64,000 bases of DNA from Vreelandella jeotgali Hwa (GTDB lineage Bacteria; Pseudomonadota; Gammaproteobacteria; Pseudomonadales; Halomonadaceae), in contig NZ_AMQY01000014.1 in NCBI RefSeq assembly GCF_000334215.1, positions 124,001 through 188,000 on the forward strand, in the 5' to 3' direction. Below, piece by piece: positions 52,955 to 61,276 of this stretch (positions are counted from its first letter, which is position 1; every line of letters begins with the position of its first letter). The notes under the pieces were generated by a model. It made no database searches. It had not been told where the DNA came from and saw only the letters and a list, made by a program, of their open reading frames with translations. A program made the translations under genes and the position numbers.

Positions 52955-54316
52955 TTGGCATACGCATCGCAGACTACAGCGGCCGGCCCGCTGGGCAAGC
53001 AGCTGTGGCAGCAAACCTGGCCCATGGCCATTGGCGCCCTGTCGCTGCTGGGCTTCCAGCTGGTGGACAGCGCCTTTATCGCCCGGCTGGGCACCGCGCC
53101 GCTGGCGGCGCAGTCGTTTACCTTTCCGCTGTCGTTTCTGATTATCGGGACCCAGGTGGGTATCGGTATCGCCATCGCCGCGCTGATCTCTCGAGCGCTG
53201 GGCGCCGGAGAAACGGCCCGGGCCCGGCGCCTGAGCAGCCTGGTGATGATGGTCGGCAGTACGCTCATTGGCGTTTTGGCGCTGGGGCTGTGGGTCGGCC
53301 AGCAGCCGCTTTTCACCGCGCTGGGCGCGGATCAATCCGCGTTTGACTATATTGCCCGCTATTGGCCGGTACAGCTGCTCGCGGCCTGGTTCGGGGCGCT
53401 GGCGTATTTTTCCTACAGCGTGTTCCGCGCCCACGGCAATACCCGCCTGCCGGGCAATATGATGCTGGTCACCAGCCTGGTCAACCTGGCGCTGGACCCG
53501 CTGCTGATTTTCGGTGCCGGGCCCGTCGGCGGCCTGGGGCTGCCGGGCGCCGCCTGGGCCAGCGTTATTGCTTTCGGCGTGGGGCTGGGGATTACCGCGC
53601 GCCAGCTGGGGCGTCATCGCTGGCTGACGCGGCGGGGGCTGGGCGCCGAAGCGCGGTATTCGGCCGGGCCCTTTGCCGGTATTGCCGGCCCGGCCATGAT
53701 CAGCCAGCTGATGCCGCCGCTGTCGGCCATGCTGGCGATCGCGGTGGTGTCCTCGCTGGGCGAGACCCTGGTGGCCGCCTGGGGGCTGGGCAGCCGGCTG
53801 GAGACGCTATCGCTGATGGCGATTCTGGCCATGACCATGTCGCTGCCGCCCTGGCTGGGCCGCTGCTACGGGGCCGGCGACTGGGATCAGATTCGGCGTC
53901 TGCTGCGCCTGGCACTCCAGGTGGCCGTGCTCTGGCAGCTGGCGCTGGGGCTGGTCATGGTGCTGGCGTCCCGCTGGGTGGCGCTGGTGCTGGCCGGCGA
54001 GCCCGAGGTGCAGCATGAACTGGCACTACTGATCCGCTTTTTGTTGCCCAGCTATGCCGCGCTGGGGGTCTGCATGCTGGTCGTGTCCGCGGGCAATGCG
54101 CTGGGCTTTCCGCTCTGGTCGATGGTGATGTCCGGGGTGCGGCTGTTCGTCTGCTACCTGCCGTGTCTGTGGGTGGGGATGCAGCTGGGCGGCTGGACCG
54201 GGCTTGCCGCAGGTGCGGCGCTGGGTAACCTGCTGGCCGGTCTGACGGCGTGGCGGCTGCTGCGGCGTATGGTCGGCGCTCGGTCCTCGAGAGACGCAAG
54301 CGCAGATAACGCCTGA
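52955..54316 (+). CDS. MATE-family multidrug/toxin efflux transporter
   Basis: Na+- or H+-coupled drug exporter with about 12 helices in two homologous halves, 453 residues. TTG at 52955 is the likely start because GGGAGAG lies five bases before it. Family marks are WPMAIGALSLLGFQLVDSAFIARLG in helix 1 and the equivalent PAMISQLMPPLSAMLAIA in the second half. It is not adjacent to a regulator. A terminator lies downstream, shared with the convergent aminotransferase gene. Confidence 0.9.
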   Translation: MAYASQTTAAGPLGKQLWQQTWPMAIGALSLLGFQLVDSAFIARLGTAPLAAQSFTFPLSFLIIGTQVGIGIAIAALISRALGAGETARARRLSSLVMMVGSTLIGVLALGLWVGQQPLFTALGADQSAFDYIARYWPVQLLAAWFGALAYFSYSVFRAHGNTRLPGNMMLVTSLVNLALDPLLIFGAGPVGGLGLPGAAWASVIAFGVGLGITARQLGRHRWLTRRGLGAEARYSAGPFAGIAGPAMISQLMPPLSAMLAIAVVSSLGETLVAAWGLGSRLETLSLMAILAMTMSLPPWLGRCYGAGDWDQIRRLLRLALQVAVLWQLALGLVMVLASRWVALVLAGEPEVQHELALLIRFLLPSYAALGVCMLVVSAGNALGFPLWSMVMSGVRLFVCYLPCLWVGMQLGGWTGLAAGAALGNLLAGLTAWRLLRRMVGARSSRDASADNA

Positions 54317-54406
54317 TCCGGCGCCCCGGGCTCCGGCGGCGAAGGCGCGAATCATACCCTGGCGGGTGGAACCCTGCAGTCAACATGCTCGGGGAAAAAC
54401 AGATGC

Positions 54407-54445
54407 AAAAGAGCGCCCGACTACCTGAGCGTAGCCGGGCGCTTT
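54407..54445. terminator. Bidirectional terminator between the MATE gene and the aminotransferase gene
   Basis: AAAA, a 13-bp stem (AGCGCCCGACTAC with GTAGCCGGGCGCT, one mismatch) around a six-base loop, and TTT. It serves both converging genes. Confidence 0.82.
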
Positions 54446-54473
54446 GTTACCGAGACGCGATTGCGGGGGCGCG

Positions 54474-55679
54474 TTAGTCGTCGACGCTGACGCCGTTGAC
54501 CACAGCGATGGCTTTGGCAATGTAGGGCAGGTTCTCCTGCGAGAAGCCGGCGACGTTGGCGCGACCCGAGCGCACCATGTAGATGCCGAACTCTTCGCGC
54601 AGGCGGTCAACCTGATCCGGCGTCAGGCCGGTGTAGGAGAACATGCCGCGCTGCTCGCCCACGCAGGCGTACTTGTCGGCCAGACCGTAGGGTTCGAGCG
54701 CCTTGACGAATGCCTGCCGCAGACCGTTGACGCGGTCGCGCATTTCGGTCAGTTCCTCGCGCCAGGCGGCGGCAAGCTCGGGATCGTGGAGAATCTCGCC
54801 GACAATCGAGCTGCCGTGGGCCGGCGGGTTGGAGTAGTTCTCCCGGGCGACAATGGCAAACTGCGAGCGTACGTTTTCCATCTGCTCGGCGTTTTTGGCC
54901 ACGGCAATCAGGCAGCCGGTGCGCTCGTTGTAGATACCGAAGTTCTTGGAGCAGGAGCTGGTGATGATGACTTCATCCAGCTGCTCGGCGAATAGGCGCA
55001 CGCCGTGGGCGTCCTCGTCCAGCCCCTGGCCGAAGCCCTGGTAGGCAAAGTCGATTAGCGGCAGCAGCTTGCGTTCGCGTACGACCTCGAGCACAGCCTG
55101 CCACTGCTCGGCGGAGAGATCGAAGCCGGTGGGGTTGTGGCAGCAGGCGTGGAGCACGACCACATCGCCCTCGGGAATCTGCCGAATGGCCGCGAGCATA
55201 CCGTCGAAGTCGAGGCGGTTGTCGGCATCCACGTAGGGGTATTTATGCAGCTCGATACCCGCCGCGGTGAAGATGCCGTGGTGGTTGGGCCAGGTCGGGT
55301 CGCTGACCCAGATGTCCCTGCCGGGCAGCTGTTTGGCGATGAAGTCGGCCGCCAGGCGCAGCGCGCCGGTGCCGCCGGGAGACTGGGTCGCGCTGGCGCG
55401 GCCGGCTTCCAGCACCGGAGACTCCGCCCCGAGAACCAGCGGGAGTATCGCGTTACCGTAGGCCGGCGCGCCGTGAGAGCCGATGTAGGTCTTGGTGGTT
55501 TCGTTTTTGAGCAGGCGGGTTTCGGCCTCCTTGACCGCCCGCATGACCGGCGTATTGCCTTTGTCATCGCGGTAGACACCGACCCCCAGATCAACCTTCT
55601 GCGGATTGGTGTCGTTCTTGAACGCTTCGATCAGCCCGAGAATGGCATCGCCGGGCACTCGTTCAACAGGTTCAAACAT
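54474..55679 (-). CDS. Aspartate/aromatic amino-acid aminotransferase
   Basis: Class I PLP aminotransferase of the AspC/TyrB type. From ATG 55679 (MFEPVERVPGDAILGLIEAF) it has 401 residues. PLP lysine near 245 in SCSKNFGIYNERTG, the HACCHNPTGFDLS block near 180, and the C-terminal GMFSYTGLTPDQV region are diagnostic for this subgroup. The frame upstream to 55838 is not coding; it contains a leader repeat array. Which amino acid is preferred cannot be told. Confidence 0.93.
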   Translation of the reverse strand: MFEPVERVPGDAILGLIEAFKNDTNPQKVDLGVGVYRDDKGNTPVMRAVKEAETRLLKNETTKTYIGSHGAPAYGNAILPLVLGAESPVLEAGRASATQSPGGTGALRLAADFIAKQLPGRDIWVSDPTWPNHHGIFTAAGIELHKYPYVDADNRLDFDGMLAAIRQIPEGDVVVLHACCHNPTGFDLSAEQWQAVLEVVRERKLLPLIDFAYQGFGQGLDEDAHGVRLFAEQLDEVIITSSCSKNFGIYNERTGCLIAVAKNAEQMENVRSQFAIVARENYSNPPAHGSSIVGEILHDPELAAAWREELTEMRDRVNGLRQAFVKALEPYGLADKYACVGEQRGMFSYTGLTPDQVDRLREEFGIYMVRSGRANVAGFSQENLPYIAKAIAVVNGVSVDD

Positions 55680-55714
55680 GAATTGGGCTACCTCGTTATC
55701 TGGCGGCGGTATGT

Positions 55715-55787
55715 GAAGTGGCTTCAAATGAGAAGTGGCTTCGAATAATAAGAAGTGGCTCTGGATGCGAAGTGGCTCCGGATGTGA
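55715..55787. repeat. Four-copy GAAGTGGCTYC array in the aminotransferase leader
   Basis: GAAGTGGCT begins at 55715, 55732, 55752 and 55769 (spacings 17, 20 and 17 bp) with similar flanks (CTTCAAAT, CTTCGAAT, CTCTGGAT, CTCCGGAT). The array lies 35-110 bp before the aminotransferase start (minus strand) and upstream of the divergent cobA gene. Confidence 0.92.
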
Positions 55788-55985
55788 GATGAAAGCGGAT
55801 ACACCACAGGCCGGCTTCGTGTCACTGTATAATGCCATTGTGCCGGGTAATCTGCTACTGCCGAGCCGGCGGCGGCTTTTTGTTATTCATTTTTGCGTTA
55901 TTGGTCTTATTATTTATTACTTTTGGGTCTTCACGGGGTTCGCTATGCTGCGCTGATAGCCGATGAACTTTCCCCGAGGTGCCCT

Positions 55986-56819
55986 GTGGCATTGCTAGAG
56001 CGTATTTCTTCCCAGCCGAAAGGCAGCGTCAGCCTGGTGGGCGCGGGTCCCGGTGACCCGGAGCTGCTGACCATGAAAGCCTACAAACGCCTGCAACAGG
56101 CGGACATCGTGCTGCACGACCGTCTGGTCAGCCCCGAGGTGCTGGCCGTGGTTCCCGCCGCCGCGCACCGGTGTTACGTGGGCAAGGCGCGCTCGCGCCA
56201 CAGCGTGCCCCAGCAAGGCATCAACCAGGCGCTGGTCGACTGGGCGCGCGAAGGCTACGCCGTGGTGCGCCTGAAAGGCGGCGACCCGTTTATTTTCGGC
56301 CGTGGCGGCGAGGAGCTGGAAACCCTGGTCGCGCAGCAGATTCCGGTAGAGGTAATTCCCGGCATTACCGCCGCCTCGGGTTGCGCCAGCTATGCGGGCA
56401 TTCCACTGACGCATCGCGACCATGCCCAGTCGGTGCGGCTGGTCACCGGGCATTTACAGGACGGTGACTGCGACCCCGACTGGCAGTCGCTGGCCCGGCC
56501 CGGACAAACCCTGGTGTTTTACATGGGGCTGGCCCGTCTGGCGAGCATCTGTGCTGCGCTGAGGGAACACGGACTCGCGGCGAACACGCCGCTGGCGCTG
56601 GTGTCACAGGGGACGACCCGGGATCAGCAGGTACACGAGGGGCGGCTGGATGCTCTGCCGGCCAGCTATCTGGCCGACGAGATTCCGTCGCCGACGCTGC
56701 TGATTGTCGGAGAAGTGGTCAGACTTCACCGCTCGCTTGCCTGGTTTGACGCCCCCGGCGGCCGGGCCGGGGGCTTCATCGACGATCGCCGGCTGTCGCC
56801 GCTGCGCTGTGTGACGTAG
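55986..56819 (+). CDS. cobA: Uroporphyrinogen-III C-methyltransferase
   Basis: SAM-dependent enzyme making precorrin-2, the precursor of sirohaem and cobalamin. From GTG 55986 (GAGG upstream) it has 277 residues: the N-terminal VGAGPGDPELLT block near residue 19, VRLKGGDPFIFGRGGEE near 92-108, and the core PVEVIPGITAASG. It is the single-domain form, without the CysG oxidase part. The frame upstream to 55893 contains hydrophobic but unsupported residues. Confidence 0.93.
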   Translation: MALLERISSQPKGSVSLVGAGPGDPELLTMKAYKRLQQADIVLHDRLVSPEVLAVVPAAAHRCYVGKARSRHSVPQQGINQALVDWAREGYAVVRLKGGDPFIFGRGGEELETLVAQQIPVEVIPGITAASGCASYAGIPLTHRDHAQSVRLVTGHLQDGDCDPDWQSLARPGQTLVFYMGLARLASICAALREHGLAANTPLALVSQGTTRDQQVHEGRLDALPASYLADEIPSPTLLIVGEVVRLHRSLAWFDAPGGRAGGFIDDRRLSPLRCVT

Positions 56820-56873
56820 CAACGGCGCTGCGGGTAGTCAGACACGAATCGGTGTGTATGCTGGTAGCGTGTA

Positions 56874-56887
56874 CTGTTGCGCAACAG
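56874..56887. promoter_or_regulatory. Perfect 14-bp palindrome, possible operator
   Basis: CTGTTGCGCAACAG is a perfect 14-bp palindrome in the spacer between cobA and the coiled-coil gene, 78 bp before the latter's start. It could bind a dimeric regulator; none is identified. Confidence 0.4.
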
Positions 56888-56964
56888 ACGGTATAGCTTA
56901 ATCGACCGTATCAATACATTTATTAACGCTTTCTTGACCGCGTCAACGCGAAGGGGAATCCATC

Positions 56965-58428
56965 ATGGCAGACGATCATCGTCCCGAAGATAACCGCCCG
57001 GAAGATACGGAGGCGCAAGACACGGATTCGCAGGATACTGGCTCGAAGGAAAACCGGCCGGAAACCGGCCACGACGAGCCGCAGGCCTCGGCAAACGGCG
57101 GCGGCAAGCCGTCGGCCGGCGCGCTGATGAAGGACAACCGCGTCAAGGCGATTGCCGGTATTGCCGCCATCGCCGTGGTGTGGGCGATCATTGCTCAATC
57201 CAGCGCCGGCTCCCGCGGCGAGCATATCGAGAGCCTCGAAGGCCAGCTGGCGGATACCCAGCAGGAAAATCGCCAGCTGGGCGAAGAGCTCGCCGATCAG
57301 AAGGAAGCCAAACAGAACGTGGCCGCGCTGAAGAAGCAGATCACTGCGCTCGAGAAAGATCAGCAGCAAGCGGAAGCGTCGCTGGAAGACACCCGCAACA
57401 GCATCAGCGAGGCGGAAAGCACCCTGGAAGACCGCCAGGCCAGGCGGGATGCACAGCAGCAAAAACTCGACGAGCTGCAGCAGCAGGTCAGCGACACCCG
57501 GGAAGAGCTGACTCAGCTGGAAGACAAGGCTGATGAAGTGCAAGCCGCGCGCCAGGAAGCAACCGAGGCGCGCAAGGAAGCCGAAGACGCCCGCCAGCAG
57601 GCTGAAGAGGCCCGCCAAAGCGCCGAGGCCGACCGCCAGAAAGCCGAAGAACAGCGCCAGCAGGCGGTCAAGGAACGGCAGCAGGCGGAAGACACGCTAA
57701 GCACGCTTGAACAGGACATCGACACTGCCGAAGAGCGCCTGAAAGCGGCGAAAGACGAGATCAAAAGCGTGGAGCAAAAACGCGACGCCCTGGCGCAGGA
57801 GCGCGACGATGTTCGCGCGCAGCGCGATGTCCTCCAGGACGAAGTGGACGCGCTGGACGAAAAGCGTGCGTCACGCGCGCAGGAGCTTGAGGCAACCAGC
57901 ACCAGGCTGAACAAGCTGATGTCCATGCTGGAAAGCGGACGCGGCGAGCTGGACAAGGTCAATAACGGCCTGGGTGAGCGCCAGACCCAGCTTGAAAGCC
58001 TGCAGACTCAGCTCGATCAGTGGCGCGGCGACATGAGCTCGCTGGAAGAACAGCTGGCCGCCGATAACGACAGCGCCGACGCGGCTGACCAGCCGGCATC
58101 GTCTGCCGCCGATGACGCCGATGAAAACGACGCCCAGAAGTCGGATGAAGAGAAGCTGGATAAAGAGAACGCGGCTACGTCCACGCCGAGCGAGCAGGCG
58201 TCCGGTGAGAACAAGCCCGATGAGAACAAGCCCGATGAGTCCACATCGGACGACCGGGAAGCGGAAAAATCCGATTCGGGCAAGAGCGTCGAGTTTGAAG
58301 CCGCCGGTGACGAGGCCGACGCCGATGCCGAAGACGATGATGCCAACAGCGATGCGGCTGAAAGCAGTGATGCCAACAGCCATAACGCTGAAAGCGATGA
58401 TGCCGAGGCCAACGACAACGATAGCTAA
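56965..58428 (+). CDS. Large acidic coiled-coil membrane protein, function unknown
   Basis: A 487-residue protein: an acidic, disordered N-terminus (1-55), one transmembrane helix near 62-78 (KAIAGIAAIAVVWAIIA), a long coiled coil of charged heptads at about 85-370 (Glu/Gln/Lys/Arg rich), and a strongly acidic tail (about 371-487) of Asp, Glu, Ser and Ala with a repeat DENKP/DENKP. AGGGGAAT precedes the ATG. I do not recognise a family; a HemX-like arrangement next to cobA was considered but there is no HemX domain sequence. The tail composition suits a halophile. Confidence 0.75.
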   Translation: MADDHRPEDNRPEDTEAQDTDSQDTGSKENRPETGHDEPQASANGGGKPSAGALMKDNRVKAIAGIAAIAVVWAIIAQSSAGSRGEHIESLEGQLADTQQENRQLGEELADQKEAKQNVAALKKQITALEKDQQQAEASLEDTRNSISEAESTLEDRQARRDAQQQKLDELQQQVSDTREELTQLEDKADEVQAARQEATEARKEAEDARQQAEEARQSAEADRQKAEEQRQQAVKERQQAEDTLSTLEQDIDTAEERLKAAKDEIKSVEQKRDALAQERDDVRAQRDVLQDEVDALDEKRASRAQELEATSTRLNKLMSMLESGRGELDKVNNGLGERQTQLESLQTQLDQWRGDMSSLEEQLAADNDSADAADQPASSAADDADENDAQKSDEEKLDKENAATSTPSEQASGENKPDENKPDESTSDDREAEKSDSGKSVEFEAAGDEADADAEDDDANSDAAESSDANSHNAESDDAEANDNDS

Positions 58429-58461
58429 GGCAATGCCCCCAGGGCGATGAAGCCAAAAGCG

Positions 58462-58497
58462 AAAACGGGCACCTGCCACGGCAGGTGCCCGTTTTTT
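58462..58497 (+). terminator. Terminator after the coiled-coil gene
   Basis: AAAACGGGCACCTGCC with GGCAGGTGCCCG forms a 12-bp perfect stem with a short loop and is followed by six T, on the plus strand. Confidence 0.92.
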
Positions 58498-58530
58498 GGT
58501 TGGTACAGGAAAACGGCGGCCACCGGCCAT

Positions 58531-58556
58531 AAAAAACCCCGGCATGGCGCCGGGGC
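58531..58556 (-). terminator. Terminator of fadE (minus strand)
   Basis: CCCCGGC and GCCGGGG arms preceded on the plus strand by six A, which read as a T run on the minus strand, 41 bp past the fadE stop codon. Confidence 0.85.
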
Positions 58557-58596
58557 AGAATGGCCGAAAGGGCCGTCAACGGCATGCGCCGCGACG

Positions 58597-61056
58597 TCAG
58601 GATGGCTTCAGGTCGTCGGTGTGATAAATCACCTCCGACTTGTTGCTCGCCAGCTCGTCAAAGGCAAAATCGTCCACGGTGAGCAGCTCCAGCACCTGAG
58701 CCTCGAACTCTTCCATGAACAGCGCGTCTTCCCGGCTGATCAGACCGGCTTCCAGGCCGGCTTCTACACGCTGCTCGGGGTGCAGCGCCGTTCCGGGCAG
58801 CTCGCCTTTGGCATAGGCCTTGTTGAGCGTGCGATAGAGCGTTTCGGCGCGGTCGTACTCCGCCAGCAGGGCGTTGTACGTGGCCAGCGGGTTGGGCTGG
58901 TCGCCGTCGTTTTGGTCCCAGGTGTTCTGCAGTAGACGCGAACGCAGCGCCGAATCCGTGGAGACGCGCTTGGCGATATCCCGCGCCAGGTCGTCGTGGG
59001 GCTTGTTCCAGCGACGCCCGGTGGGCATGACCAGCAGCTTGAGCGTTTTGCCCAGTGCCCGGTTGGGCAGGTTATCGAAAGTTTCAATAAACGCCTGTTC
59101 GGCCCGCTGGAGCAAAAAGCGGCAGCTGAAGTGCATCAGCGTTTCTTCGCCTTCGACCTTGTTGCCGGCTTCCCACTGCTTGAGCACCATGGAAGCCAGA
59201 TACAGGTTGGACAGCACATCGCCCAGCCGCGCCGAGAGCATCTCGCGTTTCTTCAACGCCGATCCCAGGCTGGCCATGGCGGCGTCGGCGCAGAGGCCGA
59301 AGCCGGCGGAGAGGCGCGCGATATCCCGGGCGTAGGTTTTCGCCGGCTCGTCAAAGGGCACGTCGGGTTTGCCCATCCCGAGCCCCATGGTGAAGGCGCG
59401 GGCGGCGTTGCCGAAAATCAGCCCGATGTGGCCGAAAAACGCCTTGTCAAACGCCCTAGCGTCATCGGTGTCCTTGGCCGCCAGCTCGGCGAGCACGTAC
59501 GGGTGGCAGCGAATCGCCCCCTGGCCGAAGATCATCAGGTTGCGGGTCATGATGTTGGCGCCTTCCACGGTGATGGCCACCGGGTTGGCGCTGTAGCCGA
59601 TGCCCAGATAGTTGCGCGGACCCAGCGTGACGGTCTTGCCGCCGTGGACGTCCATCGCATCACCCAGCAGTACGCGCTGGTACTCGGTCAGCTGGCTTTT
59701 GAGAATCGCCGACGGCACCGCGGGTTTTTCGCCGTGGTCGATCAGGTTGGCGGTCTGGTACACCGTGGCCTGGGTAATGTAGGCCATGGAGGCCATGCGC
59801 GAGAGCGGCTCCTGCACGCCTTCCATCTCCGCGACCGGTACGTTGAACTGGCGGCGGATGCGGGTAAAGCCGCCGCTCCAGCCCAGCGCGTAGCGCGCGG
59901 TACCGGTGGCGCCCGAGGGCAGGGTGATGCAGCGGCCGATGGACAGGCACTCGACCAGCATGCGCCAGCCTTCGCCGATCATGGCCTCGCCGCCGATGAT
60001 GGTGGAAAGCGGCACGAAGACGTCTTCCCCCCGGATCGGGCCGTTCAGGAAGGGGCTGCCGATAGGCGCGTGACGCCGGCCGATGTCCATGCCGTCGGTA
60101 TCACGGGGGATCAGCGCCAGGGTAATGCCGCGATCCTCGTCGTCGCCGAGCAGGTTGTCCGGGTCAAACAGCCGGAAGGCCAGGCCCACGACCGTGGCGA
60201 TGGGGGCCAGGGTAATCCAGCGTTTTTCAAAGTTCAGGCGCACGCCGAGCACGTCTTCGCCGTCGATGGTCTGCTGACAGACAATGCCGGTATCGGGCAG
60301 CGAGGTGGCATCGGACCCTGCGCGCGGGCCGGTGAGGCCAAAGCAGGGGATTTCGCGGCCATCGGCCAGGCGCGGCAGATAGTGGTCTTTCTGTGTTTCG
60401 GTGCCGTATTTCAGCAGCAGCTCACCCGGCCCCAGCGAGTTGGGTACGCCGACGGTGCTCATCAGGGTTTCATTGACCGAGATCTTTTGCAGCACCATCG
60501 ACTGCGCCTTGGCCGAAAAGCCCAGACCGCCATAGGCTTCCGGGATGATCATGCCGAAAAAGCCTTGCTTTTTCAGGTAATCCCAGAGCTCCAGGGGCAG
60601 GTCGGCGCGTTCCCGGGCAATGTCCCAGGCGTTGCACATGCCGGCGGCTTTTGAGCACTGCACGTCAAGAAACGACTGCTCGGCGTCGGTCAGGCCGTTA
60701 TCGTTATAGGCCAGCAGGCTTTTCCACTGCGGCCTGCCGGAAAACAGCTCGCCGTCCCAGGAAACGGTACCCGCGTCAAGCGCCGTGCGCTCGGTATCGG
60801 ATACCTTGGGGGCTATCTTCTTGAACATGGCAAAAAGGCGCGGGGTCAGCCATGCCCGGCGCACCAGCGGAAGGCTGGTAATGGCAATCACGGCGGCCCC
60901 GATCAGCAGCACAACGCCGATCACCGGTGCTCCCAGCCCCAGGCCGACAAGGCCGAGTACGCCGGGTACCAGCAGCCCCGCCACAGCACCGGCCTCGCGC
61001 CGCAGCACGATGACCAGGCCGACGACGGCCAGCACGATTAACAGTAAGGTGAGCAT
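58597..61056 (-). CDS. fadE: Acyl-CoA dehydrogenase FadE type
   Basis: Membrane-associated acyl-CoA dehydrogenase, first step of fatty-acid beta-oxidation. The 819-residue length and architecture match the E. coli FadE type: two or three N-terminal hydrophobic segments (about 1-60), then the flavoprotein domain with the GLTGPRAGSDATS block near 234-246, an AMDVHGGKT block near 466-474, and a long C-terminal extension. The upstream leader contains two pairs of short tandem repeats. Not obviously linked to betA. Confidence 0.94.
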   Translation of the reverse strand: MLTLLLIVLAVVGLVIVLRREAGAVAGLLVPGVLGLVGLGLGAPVIGVVLLIGAAVIAITSLPLVRRAWLTPRLFAMFKKIAPKVSDTERTALDAGTVSWDGELFSGRPQWKSLLAYNDNGLTDAEQSFLDVQCSKAAGMCNAWDIARERADLPLELWDYLKKQGFFGMIIPEAYGGLGFSAKAQSMVLQKISVNETLMSTVGVPNSLGPGELLLKYGTETQKDHYLPRLADGREIPCFGLTGPRAGSDATSLPDTGIVCQQTIDGEDVLGVRLNFEKRWITLAPIATVVGLAFRLFDPDNLLGDDEDRGITLALIPRDTDGMDIGRRHAPIGSPFLNGPIRGEDVFVPLSTIIGGEAMIGEGWRMLVECLSIGRCITLPSGATGTARYALGWSGGFTRIRRQFNVPVAEMEGVQEPLSRMASMAYITQATVYQTANLIDHGEKPAVPSAILKSQLTEYQRVLLGDAMDVHGGKTVTLGPRNYLGIGYSANPVAITVEGANIMTRNLMIFGQGAIRCHPYVLAELAAKDTDDARAFDKAFFGHIGLIFGNAARAFTMGLGMGKPDVPFDEPAKTYARDIARLSAGFGLCADAAMASLGSALKKREMLSARLGDVLSNLYLASMVLKQWEAGNKVEGEETLMHFSCRFLLQRAEQAFIETFDNLPNRALGKTLKLLVMPTGRRWNKPHDDLARDIAKRVSTDSALRSRLLQNTWDQNDGDQPNPLATYNALLAEYDRAETLYRTLNKAYAKGELPGTALHPEQRVEAGLEAGLISREDALFMEEFEAQVLELLTVDDFAFDELASNKSEVIYHTDDLKPS

Positions 61057-61069
61057 AGACTCTCTCCAG

Positions 61070-61125
61070 GTAGCGTCAGAACGGTAGTGTCAGACGATCT
61101 ATTCGAACACTCGTTTGAATACTCG
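61070..61125. repeat. Two pairs of short tandem repeats in the fadE leader
   Basis: A 14-bp pair starts at 61070 and 61084 (GTAGCGTCAGA and GTAGTGTCAGA cores), and a 12-bp pair at 61102-61113 and 61114-61125 (TTCGAACACTCG and TTTGAATACTCG). They lie 14-69 bp upstream of the fadE start on the minus strand. Confidence 0.7.
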
Positions 61126-61192
61126 CAGACTCTACCCCCGGTCCGCAAGTCAACTCTGGCCCAGGAGAGACGGCGCCGCCGGCAACCCCCGC

Positions 61193-61225
61193 AAAAAAAG
61201 GCGCTGCGGATGATCCGCAGCGCCT
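61193..61225 (-). terminator. Terminator of betA (minus strand)
   Basis: Seven A then an 11-bp GC-rich stem (GGCGCTGCGGAT with ATCCGCAGCGCC); on the minus strand it reads as hairpin plus seven T, 52 bp past the betA stop. Confidence 0.92.
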
Positions 61226-61276
61226 GGTGTTGTCGGCAATGGCCGAGGCCGTACCCGAATGTTTTGCCTTGTTCGC

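Noticed and set aside
55893-55985. Longer N-terminus for the SUMT gene
   Set aside because: The extra residues are hydrophobic and unlike the family; GTG 55986 has a GAGG ribosome-binding site at the right distance.
56965-58428. HemX assignment because of adjacency to cobA
   Set aside because: Only the general helix-plus-coiled-coil layout agrees; no HemX-type C-terminal domain was seen.
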